From: an uncultured Francisellaceae bacterium
GTDB taxonomy: Bacteria; Pseudomonadota; Gammaproteobacteria; UBA6186; Azoamicaceae
Direction: 5' to 3'
Assembly: GCA_903907935.1 (NCBI GenBank)
Contig: CAIVQA010000040.1
Coordinates: forward strand, 1-37,729
Length of the DNA stretch: 37,729 nucleotides
This document shows positions 29,301 through 36,251 of the stretch, piece by piece. Position numbers and translations under genes: made by a program. The notes below the pieces were generated by a model, which did no database searches, was not told the DNA's origin, and saw only the letters and a program-made list of their open reading frames with translations. The stretch's first letter is position 1; the number at the start of each line of letters is the position of its first letter.

Positions 29301-29748
29301 TATTATCTGGATCTGGCTTAATAAAATAATACATCGCATGACCAGTATGCTGTTTTTCTCCAGTTTCTAGATCTGCCGGTAATCCACTCCAACCACCTGG
29401 AATTATTAACGTATAATTGCTATCTTTGGAACTCTTTAATTTACTAATAGCCGCAGTAATTTTTTTATTAATATTTTTAATTTGATCTTCACAACTATTA
29501 TTCGTGTTTAATGTTTCTTTTTCTATGTCTATAGCTAAACTAAATTTGTTCGATCCATCCAAATTTAAAATAATCTCTTTTGGTAATTCCTTAGGATATT
29601 CTGATAAATAAGATTCAAAATATTTTAATGTCTCTAACCAAGTATTACCCTCTAAATCGTCTATTTTAGCCCATGCCCCACCAAGAATATGGGCCACCAT
29701 TCTGGCATCTAAACGATCTGCTGTTGTTCTATCATGTTTTTCAGACAT
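20356..29748 (-). CDS. Giant DUF3638/DUF3645-like protein with helicase-type motifs
   Basis: 3130 residues, one unbroken frame, a quarter of the window. The middle follows the DUF3638 family pattern, known mainly from fungi and some intracellular bacteria. A Walker A-like IIMGMGKS (Lys1714) is followed about 140 residues later by DELD (1853-1856) and the SRQQLNLPIGG segment. An SGT triplet lies at 2173-2175, GSDLPNPP at about 2329, and a motif-VI-like QGIMRMRKF at 2355-2363, close to the fungal form of this block. This suggests a superfamily 2-like NTPase core. The N-terminus has GGWSG, then GHAMYY (His137), NAGSG and QRIGNCTWKSL (Cys260), a possible permuted papain-like protease site. After the core there is a Gln-rich stretch (about 2540-2560), a Pro/Ser-rich linker and a small C-terminal domain. 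No signal peptide or membrane segment. Start ATG at 29748. Function unknown; possibly a secreted effector. Confidence 0.88.
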   Translation of the reverse strand: MSEKHDRTTADRLDARMVAHILGGAWAKIDDLEGNTWLETLKYFESYLSEYPKELPKEIILNLDGSNKFSLAIDIEKETLNTNNSCEDQIKNINKKITAAISKLKSSKDSNYTLIIPGGWSGLPADLETGEKQHTGHAMYYFIKPDPDNKGKFIFGVLNAGSGLEYHSKKTTAGGKTIYLPSVEWGNLTEEQVADPKMLEQLMKLKIDPLRYTKGHTKDEKRPCYSAGDIYSILNKSLGHIQHKASQIEDYITPQRIGNCTWKSLMMTVRKSLDQKQYKRFLNDLKFNTLETLYRNLSTQPVRYDEKHHLLMIKALLYGAQKMAKTLEKRKEIFTEQELKDKTSQAQKLLKQAKELQKDYLKKHPGKLTEQNLPNSLRNLKVDVTPSSREEKIKKIVESKISSLSTIGQQQKIKTKPIVIPKSYNPDSSKAPPTVEEFIDNLKKCLKYANQIKTNQALRSFLTHNVFNCLPVPPKFWSNFKEATQMLDCLNVLDDLSSLYVSVVYKDSPPLPEHKYNSAKVFSIGKFLTQQYAKSTSSLQDVIKEDTFSLPLDLKESLSKGVESLDPYFMAEWDKLTKAEKFDFRRSIYENKPSETIDREQLTSSSEFKLYMHLSEDSKKESTDTEKIQGVLALMNYRRYNRESYELFLDKSWTDMPWTALSLEQKTLLKCVRVMQNFSKRNIYLAKENVNNYLLNLAMIPYEGYAKFSIGVYGDASLNTKDFYKKLYNQLPEPYLSALENHDKISTQSDFLLNSNKEVATSEIYNIKLISNAPWQSDAQPTKLMLLLDYFESLPDNKQNDPNLLEFFKQISILHIDSSIKQLEQHPLLADRLINFFNKEFNNISSNLSGLENPSEYINRYLCFQRIVHKMYSVLRERRGKIALTTTEQHLYTEFEKSLVNTREQLINWCNKSNSELDNGQMAVYGLASFGHLQASHDRLSDDDLKKAVIFSTKVGIYGFGKQSERYDLFLKKDLYDVRLKIAEQIESCSPALKQELLALCLQTGFKANGMELNIDGKSWQESDPYYFIYNANNDLIQINLTEGIILINGKQLIVNNIPNDLAHSLSYKKIFGEESIEVIYQNDSFIPQKKSLRNLIIKKDPAVSAEPNIFWMPPQSLHIDDQAATYVLLQDLEKLQLPTSLSKGDFTYWAKVTNDPKKYKILIAPKNCGKEPQPFLEILSDGRIVKLTDDKLSLSVTSNVNDILKFVENLGCHVDDVLTWQDNTGNISKIEIPLGDEQGNWLSFDRKEENGITRWYWSQDPNYYISEEQVLGGRPSITNFVLLENKDGKQKALFANIKESDSIGKKTAKDPSKLDTIYPPAGKPHIKYIEIDVEPSSELKTQAKLIESSKIGDVSNLYIVYLKLMQPENEPSDASILLNKQRPLRRYTTEELEMLWRIIDSKDEQASLNRESIHPDAVVTRTLACYLVKSNLEKYPFSKEEVDSFASKNARLYEIMFYNYQALVNLPKASGRGKLNNFISKEEIQRTLWIAGKNSDKKFVKLEPPLVSPKSLLEQYQITEQDLKSLSSLLASEQLLLSQKEQEICKNINDISGLDAPKRDKLQRKRIAGKKYDLTIDDAVYLYLKQNASLWEKHTGLDVKSGLEKIHGIQDQIINYLLLKVKIQEEQRILAIQTQMDQLDPSSEDYKALEQQKNALLNTKRSYDPIKHPAFLIYEAIANITLRPEQINKFKQLLTDTGEHVEQQLEIIMGMGKSKVLSPLLSHAKADGEHLSMLVLTDPLYSSGSQDMQKSLGLLGTKTETIEYSRQTSSLAKLQQLQAQIKRAIEEGTVCTARVKDLQTIGAMPEVLLEEIYQSKKSGTYTYELQREQEEKIRILLDINKTLKEKGLFTLDELDTQLYSRQQLNLPIGGDKSIPVIGTTVATKLFLMLISEDFNGVPIKDWLLNNNQTFLSPEDFEAKIKPRLAEKIFATLNLETITGIDLKTCFMAYMGVGSGSLEENKKNSELFYNSLTKLYNSSEQSDTDLVNKLAMYRMQLADGKLQESLSKCANAQFGRSKLQPELEIVIPYAASNQPKESSKAECAFFKDSWETVNKTLIYYISSKWQDLNQTKNFVIFLRNSVDLKNNASIANIFGTEIYTLLISEQWNTSSTLTRIMNKIEEQRQAGNVELLTLLFNYLEESVFPEQIKSYDIQANSTAYDFAAIPKKLNGYSGTRRGEKTWHDRLKRDELQGVEDNIHQKLLNQDNPNHCFSDITTRDPAALMQHLSSLQDLKNYSSFIDAGALFKELSNLEIAKLLLEKLPNREAIAFYYEVSPGVTKLALIKKDALEQPIIVDGSGPEQIAKALNCSVKELETKLFNFYDQAHIVGSDLPNPPKGRAFMTFSEQLGKDLMNQGIMRMRKFMEQDGQHVDFLVTGEIKQIILQHLKIADSELTLKHLIDHAKLVQDDQEKQDYYNALHQKLQHEIKNYLTTKIRKFLSNNQHDPALELYKRTREFLLFLEGDDLFSKYGRTVELITPKAALANKVKILKDKLDQLKLGFDDSELGALKTNLDKIIDVEDTALPEKIASNTSSDGGEVEVSAEQQAEQQQEQQQEQQHVYNLTPSKNVVLGIPEEQGSYLQYLQNIKFDKVRSLKEILSEKITLEKEKSSKANKKWQAYSDMVVNNGIGYSEDALRVFNEIDPIKGALTKYQKPIHQVLIVEETIEGKKELKVIVLSAQESANFAISLSRAREEAKSKGKTSVLQDRKMWLVSPNGEALDGTDKWVNPFKPENTSLQTKPFMELLLQTLVLQKNTKFLAELLKQPQLRAMVNDWFVANKDNLEEIFGKEKFKELEKITAKHKPPSNIEEDDGIEKGNKAFQVDQLLKQLPTEGTPEVLDAVKDGPLGDDAPDVIPSKVSVGASNVVPSNIPDRYRSKIESGQPLLKPNIKVVASTSGQKRGSAQTSVPLDSSSNSTAVTFTYQSSKVEPKTKAPIPKAPEPSAVKPLTMLRDRDREDISEKYRKHFESKNFVDTKYTMVYPNNGNDHTIGKITSTKKDKKLLATVRQNYIECPVTSVNNGKLSTVQQNIFVAFLEIAAAKKTEKDKDKILTMEANNFSPSDLTMFLNLLKSHQPKILVNIKLPEPITKCVYGANKQYKPNEYKIAQKLIEEYNNSLITTTTLHKSSRGA

Positions 29749-30015
29749 CTGTATTCTCGATTAATGAATTTTCAACGCCAATAAAAATGTGAGTATATGC
29801 ACTATTAATTATTGGTAGCTATAAATATAACTATAGGATTCTATATATACACTAGGGGATTAATCGAGGGACCTATAATAAAATCGGCCATGATAATATT
29901 TAAATAAAATTTCTAAATTAAGTTAAATCGAACCACCAACTAAAATAATATGTAATATAATTATAAATAGGTGTAATTTCTCAAATTTTGATTTAATTTT
30001 TTTTAATGTTATTGT
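29749..30015. other. Non-coding AT-rich gap upstream of the giant gene
   Basis: Together with the palindrome at 30016-30161 and a short leader this makes a 441-bp gene-free stretch. It must hold the minus-strand promoter for the giant gene, but I see no convincing -35/-10 pair. A 10-bp inverted repeat, CTCGATTAAT at 29756-29765 and its complement at 29859-29868, brackets the first 100 bases. No RNA gene recognised. Confidence 0.5.
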
Positions 30016-30161
30016 TATACTGAGCCACATGAATTTTCGGTACTCTAAAAAACAAGGAGTGTTGTTTGAGCCTCTTTGACCTCTAGTTGCTCTTTGTTTT
30101 GCGAAAGGCGAGTTTCACGACTTGTTTTTTAGAGTACCGAAAATTCATGTGGCTCAGTATA
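30016..30161 (+). repeat. Palindromic element PE-A, copy 3 (upstream of ampE-aceEF)
   Basis: 146 bp with perfect 41-bp terminal inverted arms (30016-30056 and 30121-30161) and a 64-bp centre. It matches the reverse complement of copy 1 closely, so these two are in opposite orientations. Perfect arms suggest this is the youngest copy or is kept paired by selection. It ends 28 bp before the ampE start, so it lies in the leader or promoter region of the ampE-aceEF-lpd cluster. Confidence 0.88.
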
Positions 30162-30189
30162 TATAGTTTCGACTGTGGCATGAGGTATA

Positions 30190-30936
30190 ATGTATATGAC
30201 TAAATTACTTAGTTTAATTGTAGTTTATTTTTTACATCGTCTCGAATTGAAAAATTATGGTTTTTTTCAAAAATTACAACAAAATTGTAATTCTTATTGG
30301 TTAGACGACCTTTTATTTAAAGCTCAAATGTTAGCAAATAAAACTAATAAAATTCCAGTAGCTGGATCCTGTGCTTTATTAATAGTAGTTGTAGCTTTGA
30401 TAGTTTTATTACTAGAATTAATTGTTTGCCTTATTTTTTGGCACTTAGGTGCCCTTTTATTTAACGTAGCTATATTAATGTATTCTTTGTATTCTGCATC
30501 TAAAAAAAATTACCCTTCGTTATTTGTTACTTCATTTGAACACAACCTTGGTTTATTATTCTGGTTTGTAATTTTAGGCCCAGTTGGAGTAGTCTTGTAT
30601 TGGTTATTTATGCTAGGCGGAACTAAACCTGAACAAGCAAGCGAACTACATTACGCAAAAAGTATTAGCAATTACCTATTTAATTTGCATACAATAGCCG
30701 CTTGGTTACCTGCTAGAATTACTGGTTTAATTTTTAGTTTAGTCGGAGATTTTGAACAAGGTTTTTCTCGTTGGAAAGCCGTTATACGGGTATTTAATAT
30801 GCCCCATTCAGAAATCTTGGATGCTTGTGGAGAAGCTTCGTTAGGAACATTAACCATGGAACAAGCACCTTTATTGATTGAACGTACTTTTATAGCGTGG
30901 ATAATTTTTTGTATGTTAATTGCACTAATATTTTAA
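30190..30936 (+). CDS. ampE: AmpE-like inner membrane protein
   Basis: 248 residues with hydrophobic segments at about 60-100 (two), 119-141 and 233-248. The segment HNLGLLFWFVILGPVGVVLY and the C-terminal ARITGLIFSLVGDFEQGF are characteristic of AmpE, a CobD/CbiB-related membrane protein linked with AmpD in beta-lactamase regulation; its real role is unclear. Context supports the call: in E. coli ampE also lies shortly upstream of aceE-aceF-lpd. GAGGT is four bases before the ATG at 30190 and ten before a second ATG at 30196, so either may be used. It is 19 bp from aceE and probably co-transcribed. Confidence 0.8.
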   Translation: MYMTKLLSLIVVYFLHRLELKNYGFFQKLQQNCNSYWLDDLLFKAQMLANKTNKIPVAGSCALLIVVVALIVLLLELIVCLIFWHLGALLFNVAILMYSLYSASKKNYPSLFVTSFEHNLGLLFWFVILGPVGVVLYWLFMLGGTKPEQASELHYAKSISNYLFNLHTIAAWLPARITGLIFSLVGDFEQGFSRWKAVIRVFNMPHSEILDACGEASLGTLTMEQAPLLIERTFIAWIIFCMLIALIF

Positions 30937-30955
30937 GTTTTTTATAGATTTTTAG

Positions 30956-33589
30956 ATGTTTAATCCAAATGATAATTATTTAGATTCAGATCCAAACGAA
31001 ACCCAAGAATGGCTAAATTCTCTTTATTCTCTAGGATCTACCTCCGGCTCTCTTAGGGTTAAGTTTATTTTACGTAAATTATTTAAAGCCGCTCTTAATA
31101 TTAATAATTGTAATATTACTCCTGTTAATACCGAATATAGAAATACTATTCCTTCTAGTATGGATGTTCCTTACCCGGGGATTTTAGATCTAGAACAACG
31201 CATTTTGTCGGTAATTAGATGGAATGCTATGATAATGGTAGTTAAAGCTAATAAAAAAGATGGTTCTTTAGGTGGACATTTAAGCTCTTATGCATCTGCT
31301 GCAATTTTATATGAAGTAGGCTTTAATCATTTTTGGCACGCTGATGATTTAATTTTCATCCAAGGACACTCTTCACCAGGGATTTACTCTAGGGCTTTTT
31401 TAGAAGGTAGATTATCCAAAGAACAATTAATTAATTTTAGACAAGAAGCAGTAGCTTCTGGCTTATCTTCTTACCCTCACCCATTTTTAATGCCTTCATT
31501 TTGGCAATTTCCTACCGTATCTATGGGACTAGGACCAATCCAGGCAATTTATCAAGCGAGATTTATGCGATATCTAGAAGCACGAAATTTAGCTAAAACT
31601 ACTCATAAAAAAATTTGGTGTTTTTGTGGTGATGGAGAAATGGATGAACCAGAATCACTAGGAGCTTTATCTATAGCTGCTAGGGAACAATTGGATAATC
31701 TAATTTTTGTAATCAACTGTAATTTACAACGCTTAGATGGTCCAGTACGTGGTAATGGTAAAATTATTCAAGAATTAGAAGCACAATTTTTAGGGGCAGG
31801 TTGGAATGTTATTAAAGTAATTTGGGACAGTAAATGGGAAGAATTATTAGACAAAGATCAAACTGGTTTATTACTACAGCTTATGGAAAACACTGTAGAT
31901 GGAGAATACCAATGGCTTAAAGCTCAGGATGGAGCTTACTTACGGGAACATTTTTTTGGTAAATATCCAGAATTAAAAAAACTAGTAGCTAATTTATCAG
32001 ATCAAGATTTATCAAATTTAAATTTTGGTGGTCACGATTTTAACAAAGTATATCAAGCTTATCGAGTAGCTACGACACATAAAAATCAACCAACGGTAAT
32101 TTTAACTAAAACTGTTAAAGGGTATGGATTAGGTAAAGCAGCTGAAGGTTTAAATACCGCTCATAGCGCCAAAAAATTAAATAATGAACATTTATTGGAA
32201 TTTAAAAAGCGATTCGAATTAGCACTTACTGAACAACAATTAGAAAATTTAGAATTTTATAGTTTTACTGCCGATAGCCAAGAATTAAAATATTTACTAG
32301 AAAAACGTCAAGCTTTAGGTGGAAGTTTACCTAAAAGACGAGAAGCAGCTTCAGAAAAATTAAATATTGATCCAGAATTGTTAAAAGAACATCTACAAAA
32401 TAGTGCTAATCGTAATATATCTACTACGATGGCAATAGTAAGAATTTTAAATTCTTTGTGTAAAGATCAAACTATTGGCAAATATATTGTTCCAATTATA
32501 GCGGACGAGGCTAGAACTTTTGGCATGGAAGGATTTTTTAGACAATTTAGTATTTATGCTCCATCAGGACAATTATATAAACCTGTTGATGCTAACCAAG
32601 TTATGTTTTACCGCGAAGAAAAAAATGGACAAGTATTAGAAGAAGGCATCACCGAAGCCGGGGCATTTTGTTCTTGGTTAGCAGCTGCTACATCTTATAG
32701 CAACCATAATCGCATTATGATGCCATTTTATATTTACTACTCGATGTTTGGTTTTCAAAGAATTGCCGATCTAATTTGGGCAGCAGCTGATTCAAGAGCT
32801 CGTGGATTTTTAATAGGAGCAACTGCTGGCCGCACTACTTTAAGCGGAGAAGGACTACAACATTGTGATGGCCACAGCCATATTTTTGCCGGAACTATTC
32901 CAAATTGCTTAAGTTACGATCCAACTTTTTTTTATGAATTAGCCATAATTATCCAAGATGGATTAGAAAGAATGGCAGATCGCCAAGAAGATATTTTTTA
33001 TTACATTACAGTAATGAACGAAACTTATATACAATCCCCAATGCCAATTGGTAATTCCATTAAATCTGATATTATTAATGGTTTATATTTATTACAAGAA
33101 GATAATCAATATGATTTACAAGTACAGCTAATAGGATCTGGGGCAATCCTAAATGAAGCAATTCTCGCCAAAAAGATCTTAAATGAAGAATGGAAAATAT
33201 CAGCCAATATTTGGTCCGCAACTAGCTTTAATTTATTAGCGAAAGAAGCTGCAACTATTAGAACTAATAATTTATTTAATAAAAATATTGATCAAAAAAT
33301 ACCACATGTAATTAAATGTCTAGGTAATGTTAAAGGCCCAGTTATTGCAGCTACAGATTATATCAGACAATATGCTGATCAAATAAGAGAATTTATCCCA
33401 AATCGCTATATTGTATTAGGCACCGATGGCTTTGGCCGTAGCGATACCAGAGAAAATTTACGTAAATTTTTTAAAGTAAGCCATAATCATATAGTAATTG
33501 CTGCATTAAAGGGATTAATAGAGGATGGTAAATTAGATCCGGCAATTTTAAATAGTGAAAAACATTCAGCATTAACAGAGGTAACATGA
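30956..33589 (+). CDS. aceE: Pyruvate dehydrogenase E1 component, homodimeric type
   Basis: Decarboxylates pyruvate with thiamine diphosphate and passes the acetyl group to the lipoyl arm of E2. 877 residues against 887 in E. coli. Seen: N-terminal WLNSLYSLG, GGHLSSYASAAILYEVGFNHF, the thiamine motif GDGEMDEPESLGALSIAARE followed by INCNLQRLDGPVRGNGKI, GYGLGKAAEG, the second domain IIADEARTFGMEGFFRQ, and the C-terminal VLGTDGFGRSDTRENLRKFF. The stop overlaps the aceF start as ATGA. No Shine-Dalgarno is obvious at the ATG. Central gene of the PDH operon. Confidence 0.98.
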   Translation: MFNPNDNYLDSDPNETQEWLNSLYSLGSTSGSLRVKFILRKLFKAALNINNCNITPVNTEYRNTIPSSMDVPYPGILDLEQRILSVIRWNAMIMVVKANKKDGSLGGHLSSYASAAILYEVGFNHFWHADDLIFIQGHSSPGIYSRAFLEGRLSKEQLINFRQEAVASGLSSYPHPFLMPSFWQFPTVSMGLGPIQAIYQARFMRYLEARNLAKTTHKKIWCFCGDGEMDEPESLGALSIAAREQLDNLIFVINCNLQRLDGPVRGNGKIIQELEAQFLGAGWNVIKVIWDSKWEELLDKDQTGLLLQLMENTVDGEYQWLKAQDGAYLREHFFGKYPELKKLVANLSDQDLSNLNFGGHDFNKVYQAYRVATTHKNQPTVILTKTVKGYGLGKAAEGLNTAHSAKKLNNEHLLEFKKRFELALTEQQLENLEFYSFTADSQELKYLLEKRQALGGSLPKRREAASEKLNIDPELLKEHLQNSANRNISTTMAIVRILNSLCKDQTIGKYIVPIIADEARTFGMEGFFRQFSIYAPSGQLYKPVDANQVMFYREEKNGQVLEEGITEAGAFCSWLAAATSYSNHNRIMMPFYIYYSMFGFQRIADLIWAAADSRARGFLIGATAGRTTLSGEGLQHCDGHSHIFAGTIPNCLSYDPTFFYELAIIIQDGLERMADRQEDIFYYITVMNETYIQSPMPIGNSIKSDIINGLYLLQEDNQYDLQVQLIGSGAILNEAILAKKILNEEWKISANIWSATSFNLLAKEAATIRTNNLFNKNIDQKIPHVIKCLGNVKGPVIAATDYIRQYADQIREFIPNRYIVLGTDGFGRSDTRENLRKFFKVSHNHIVIAALKGLIEDGKLDPAILNSEKHSALTEVT

Positions 33590-34824
33590 ACCAACAGATT
33601 TTAGTGCCAGATCTTGGTGATTATACTGGAATAGAAATTATTGATGTTGTGGCAAAAACAGGAAGTCGTCTTTCTAAAGAAGATACCATTATTACTTTAG
33701 AAACAGATAAAGCTACTATGGATATCCCAGCACCATATGATTTAACAATAGTAAAGTTACATGTAAAAATTGGTGATAAAGTTTCGAAAGGAGATCTAAT
33801 TGCAACTGCAACACCTACAGAATCAACAAATATTAATTTACCAAAAGATCAAACTGTTACCAAAGAAGAACAAAGCCAAACTATAAAATCAGAACCATTA
33901 GTAGAATCATCTAATGCATATACTCACGCAAGCCCTAGTATTCGTAAATTTGCTAGAGAATTAGGCGCAAATTTAGAAGATATCAAAGGAACCGGCAAAC
34001 ACGGTCGAATAGTTGAAACTGATGTTAAACAACATATTAATAATCTTTTAAAAAACGGTTTAAATATAGGAACTAATAATACTACTAGTTTAAATATAGA
34101 TTTTAGTAAGTGGGGAGAAATATCCAATCAACCACTATCCAGGATCAAAAAGAAATCTGGACCAACTTTACATCGTAATTGGATCTCAATTCCTCATGTT
34201 ACTCATTTTGATGAGGCAGATCTTACCGAACTAGAACACTTTCGTACCCAACAACAAGAATTAGCTAAAAAACAAGGAATTAAGTTAACCCCGGTTATTT
34301 TTTTAATTAAAGCTATTACCAATGGGTTAAAACAATTTCCATCTTTTAATAGTTCTTTAGCAAAAGACGGTGAAAATTTAATTCTTAAAAAATATTATAA
34401 TATTGGTATTGCCGTAGATACTAATCAAGGATTAGTAGTTCCTGTAGTAAAAAATACTGATCAAAAAAATTTATTTCAAATAGCAACCGAATTAGCATTA
34501 CTTAGTCAAAAAGCTAGAGATGGTAAATTGGTAGCAGATGATGTACAAGGCGGTTGTTTTACCATTTCTAGTTTAGGCAGCATAGGTGGTGTAGGTTTTA
34601 CTCCAATTATTAATGCTCCTGAAGTTGCAATTTTAGGGGTTTCTAGATCCCAGCTTAAACCAATTTATATTAATGGAGAACTTTGTCCACGATTAATGTT
34701 ACCATTAGCTTTATCTTATGATCATAGAGTAATAGATGGAGCAGAAGCTGCTCGTTTTAGTAAATTTATAGTTGAACAGTTAACAGATCTAACAAGTATT
34801 AAAAATTATGAACACTCAAATTAA
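33586..34824 (+). CDS. aceF: Pyruvate dehydrogenase E2 (dihydrolipoyl acetyltransferase), single lipoyl domain
   Basis: Core of the PDH complex. Domains in order: one lipoyl domain (residues 1-75) with the lipoylated Lys42 in ETDKATMDIP; a linker; a peripheral-subunit-binding domain from about 114 (ASPSIRKFARELGANLEDI, GTGKHGRI); and the catalytic domain ending in YDHRVIDGAEAARF with His380 and Asp384. At 412 residues it is short: E. coli E2 has three lipoyl domains and about 630 residues. One domain is enough for activity and is common in reduced genomes. Overlaps aceE by 4 bp and lpd by 17 bp. Confidence 0.97.
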   Translation: MNQQILVPDLGDYTGIEIIDVVAKTGSRLSKEDTIITLETDKATMDIPAPYDLTIVKLHVKIGDKVSKGDLIATATPTESTNINLPKDQTVTKEEQSQTIKSEPLVESSNAYTHASPSIRKFARELGANLEDIKGTGKHGRIVETDVKQHINNLLKNGLNIGTNNTTSLNIDFSKWGEISNQPLSRIKKKSGPTLHRNWISIPHVTHFDEADLTELEHFRTQQQELAKKQGIKLTPVIFLIKAITNGLKQFPSFNSSLAKDGENLILKKYYNIGIAVDTNQGLVVPVVKNTDQKNLFQIATELALLSQKARDGKLVADDVQGGCFTISSLGSIGGVGFTPIINAPEVAILGVSRSQLKPIYINGELCPRLMLPLALSYDHRVIDGAEAARFSKFIVEQLTDLTSIKNYEHSN

Positions 34825-36235
34825 TACGCTTAATACCCAAGTGCTAGTAATAGGAGCAGGTCCTGGCGGCTATACTGCTGCATTTAGAGCTGCCGATCTA
34901 GGTAAAAAAGTAGTTTTATTAGAATACTATGATCAATTAGGCGGGGTATGCTTAAATGTTGGTTGTATTCCTTCTAAAGCACTATTACATGTAGTACAAG
35001 TTATAGAAGAAACAAAAGAATTAAAAGAACGAGGTATTAGCTTCGAACAACCAAAAATCGATTTATCTAAATTACGAGCTTGGGTAGCTAATCAAACTAT
35101 TAATAAATTAACTGGCGGATTAAAATATCTAGCTAAGCAAAGAAAAGTTGAAATTGTAACTGGACTTGGAGAATTTATTAATGCTAATTGTATACAAGTA
35201 ACAGATCGCTCTAACAACATTACTAGCCATATTAATTTTGAAAATGTAATTATAGCAGTCGGCTCTAGACCAATACAACTACCTAATTTACCAACAGATC
35301 CAAGAATTATGGATTCTACTAAAGCATTAAATTTAGAAGATCTTCCAGAAAATTTATTAATTATTGGTGGCGGTATTATAGGTATGGAATTAGGTACTGT
35401 TTATAGTGCCTTAGGATCTAAAGTAAGTGTAGTAGAATTAACTAAACAGTTATTGCCAGGAGCCGATCTTGATCTGGTAGAAGTATGGCAAAAACGTATG
35501 CAAACTAAGTTTGATAAGATTTTTTTAAATACTAAGGTAGAAACCGTAACTGTTAATAAACAAAATTTAGAAGTTAAATTTTCTGGAGAACATACCGAAC
35601 ATTTAAAATATAACAAAATTTTATGTGCTGTTGGCCGACGTTCTAATTCCGATCGGCTCCAAGCAGAAAAAATCGGTTTAGCAATCGATAATAGAGGCTT
35701 TATTATCGTAGATAAACAACTACGTACTAATATTCCTCATATTTTTGCAATTGGTGATGTTGCAGGATCCCCGATGTTAGCACATAAAGCTATCCCTGAA
35801 GGAAAAATCGCCGCCGAAGTGATCTGTGGTAAACAACATTATTTTGACACTAAAATTATCCCTAGCGTAGCTTATACTGATCCTGAAATTGCCTGGGTAG
35901 GATTAACAGAAGAACAATGTAAACTTTCAAATACACAATACGAAAAAGCAGTATTCCCATGGGCAGCTAGTGGGCGCGCATTAGCCATTGGTAGATCTGA
36001 TGGGTTTACTAAAGTTTTATTTAATCCAATTAATAAACAAATTTTAGGAGCAGGAATTGTAGGAATGGGCGCTAGCGAATTAATAGGAGGAATGGCCATA
36101 GCTATAGAGATGGGGGCAAATGCCGAAGATCTTGGTTCTATTATTCATCCACACCCTACTTTATCAGAAACTATTTGCCAAGCAGCAGAATTATTTTCTG
36201 GTAGTATTACTGATTTATTAAACAAAAAACTTTAG
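34808..36235 (+). CDS. lpd: Dihydrolipoyl dehydrogenase (E3)
   Basis: Reoxidises the dihydrolipoyl arm, passing electrons to NAD. Seen: FAD-binding VLVIGAGPGGYTAAFRAADL, redox disulfide GGVCLNVGCIPSK (Cys48 and Cys53), NAD-binding LLIIGGGIIGMELGTVYSAL, FAIGDVAGSPMLAHKA, and the catalytic His-Glu pair in HPHPTLSETICQAAE. 475 residues, normal. Starts inside the end of aceF (17-bp overlap), so coupled translation is likely. Last gene of the PDH core; the next gene follows after 16 bp. Confidence 0.98.
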   Translation: MNTQINTLNTQVLVIGAGPGGYTAAFRAADLGKKVVLLEYYDQLGGVCLNVGCIPSKALLHVVQVIEETKELKERGISFEQPKIDLSKLRAWVANQTINKLTGGLKYLAKQRKVEIVTGLGEFINANCIQVTDRSNNITSHINFENVIIAVGSRPIQLPNLPTDPRIMDSTKALNLEDLPENLLIIGGGIIGMELGTVYSALGSKVSVVELTKQLLPGADLDLVEVWQKRMQTKFDKIFLNTKVETVTVNKQNLEVKFSGEHTEHLKYNKILCAVGRRSNSDRLQAEKIGLAIDNRGFIIVDKQLRTNIPHIFAIGDVAGSPMLAHKAIPEGKIAAEVICGKQHYFDTKIIPSVAYTDPEIAWVGLTEEQCKLSNTQYEKAVFPWAASGRALAIGRSDGFTKVLFNPINKQILGAGIVGMGASELIGGMAIAIEMGANAEDLGSIIHPHPTLSETICQAAELFSGSITDLLNKKL

Positions 36236-36251
36236 TTATGGAGTAAAAACT

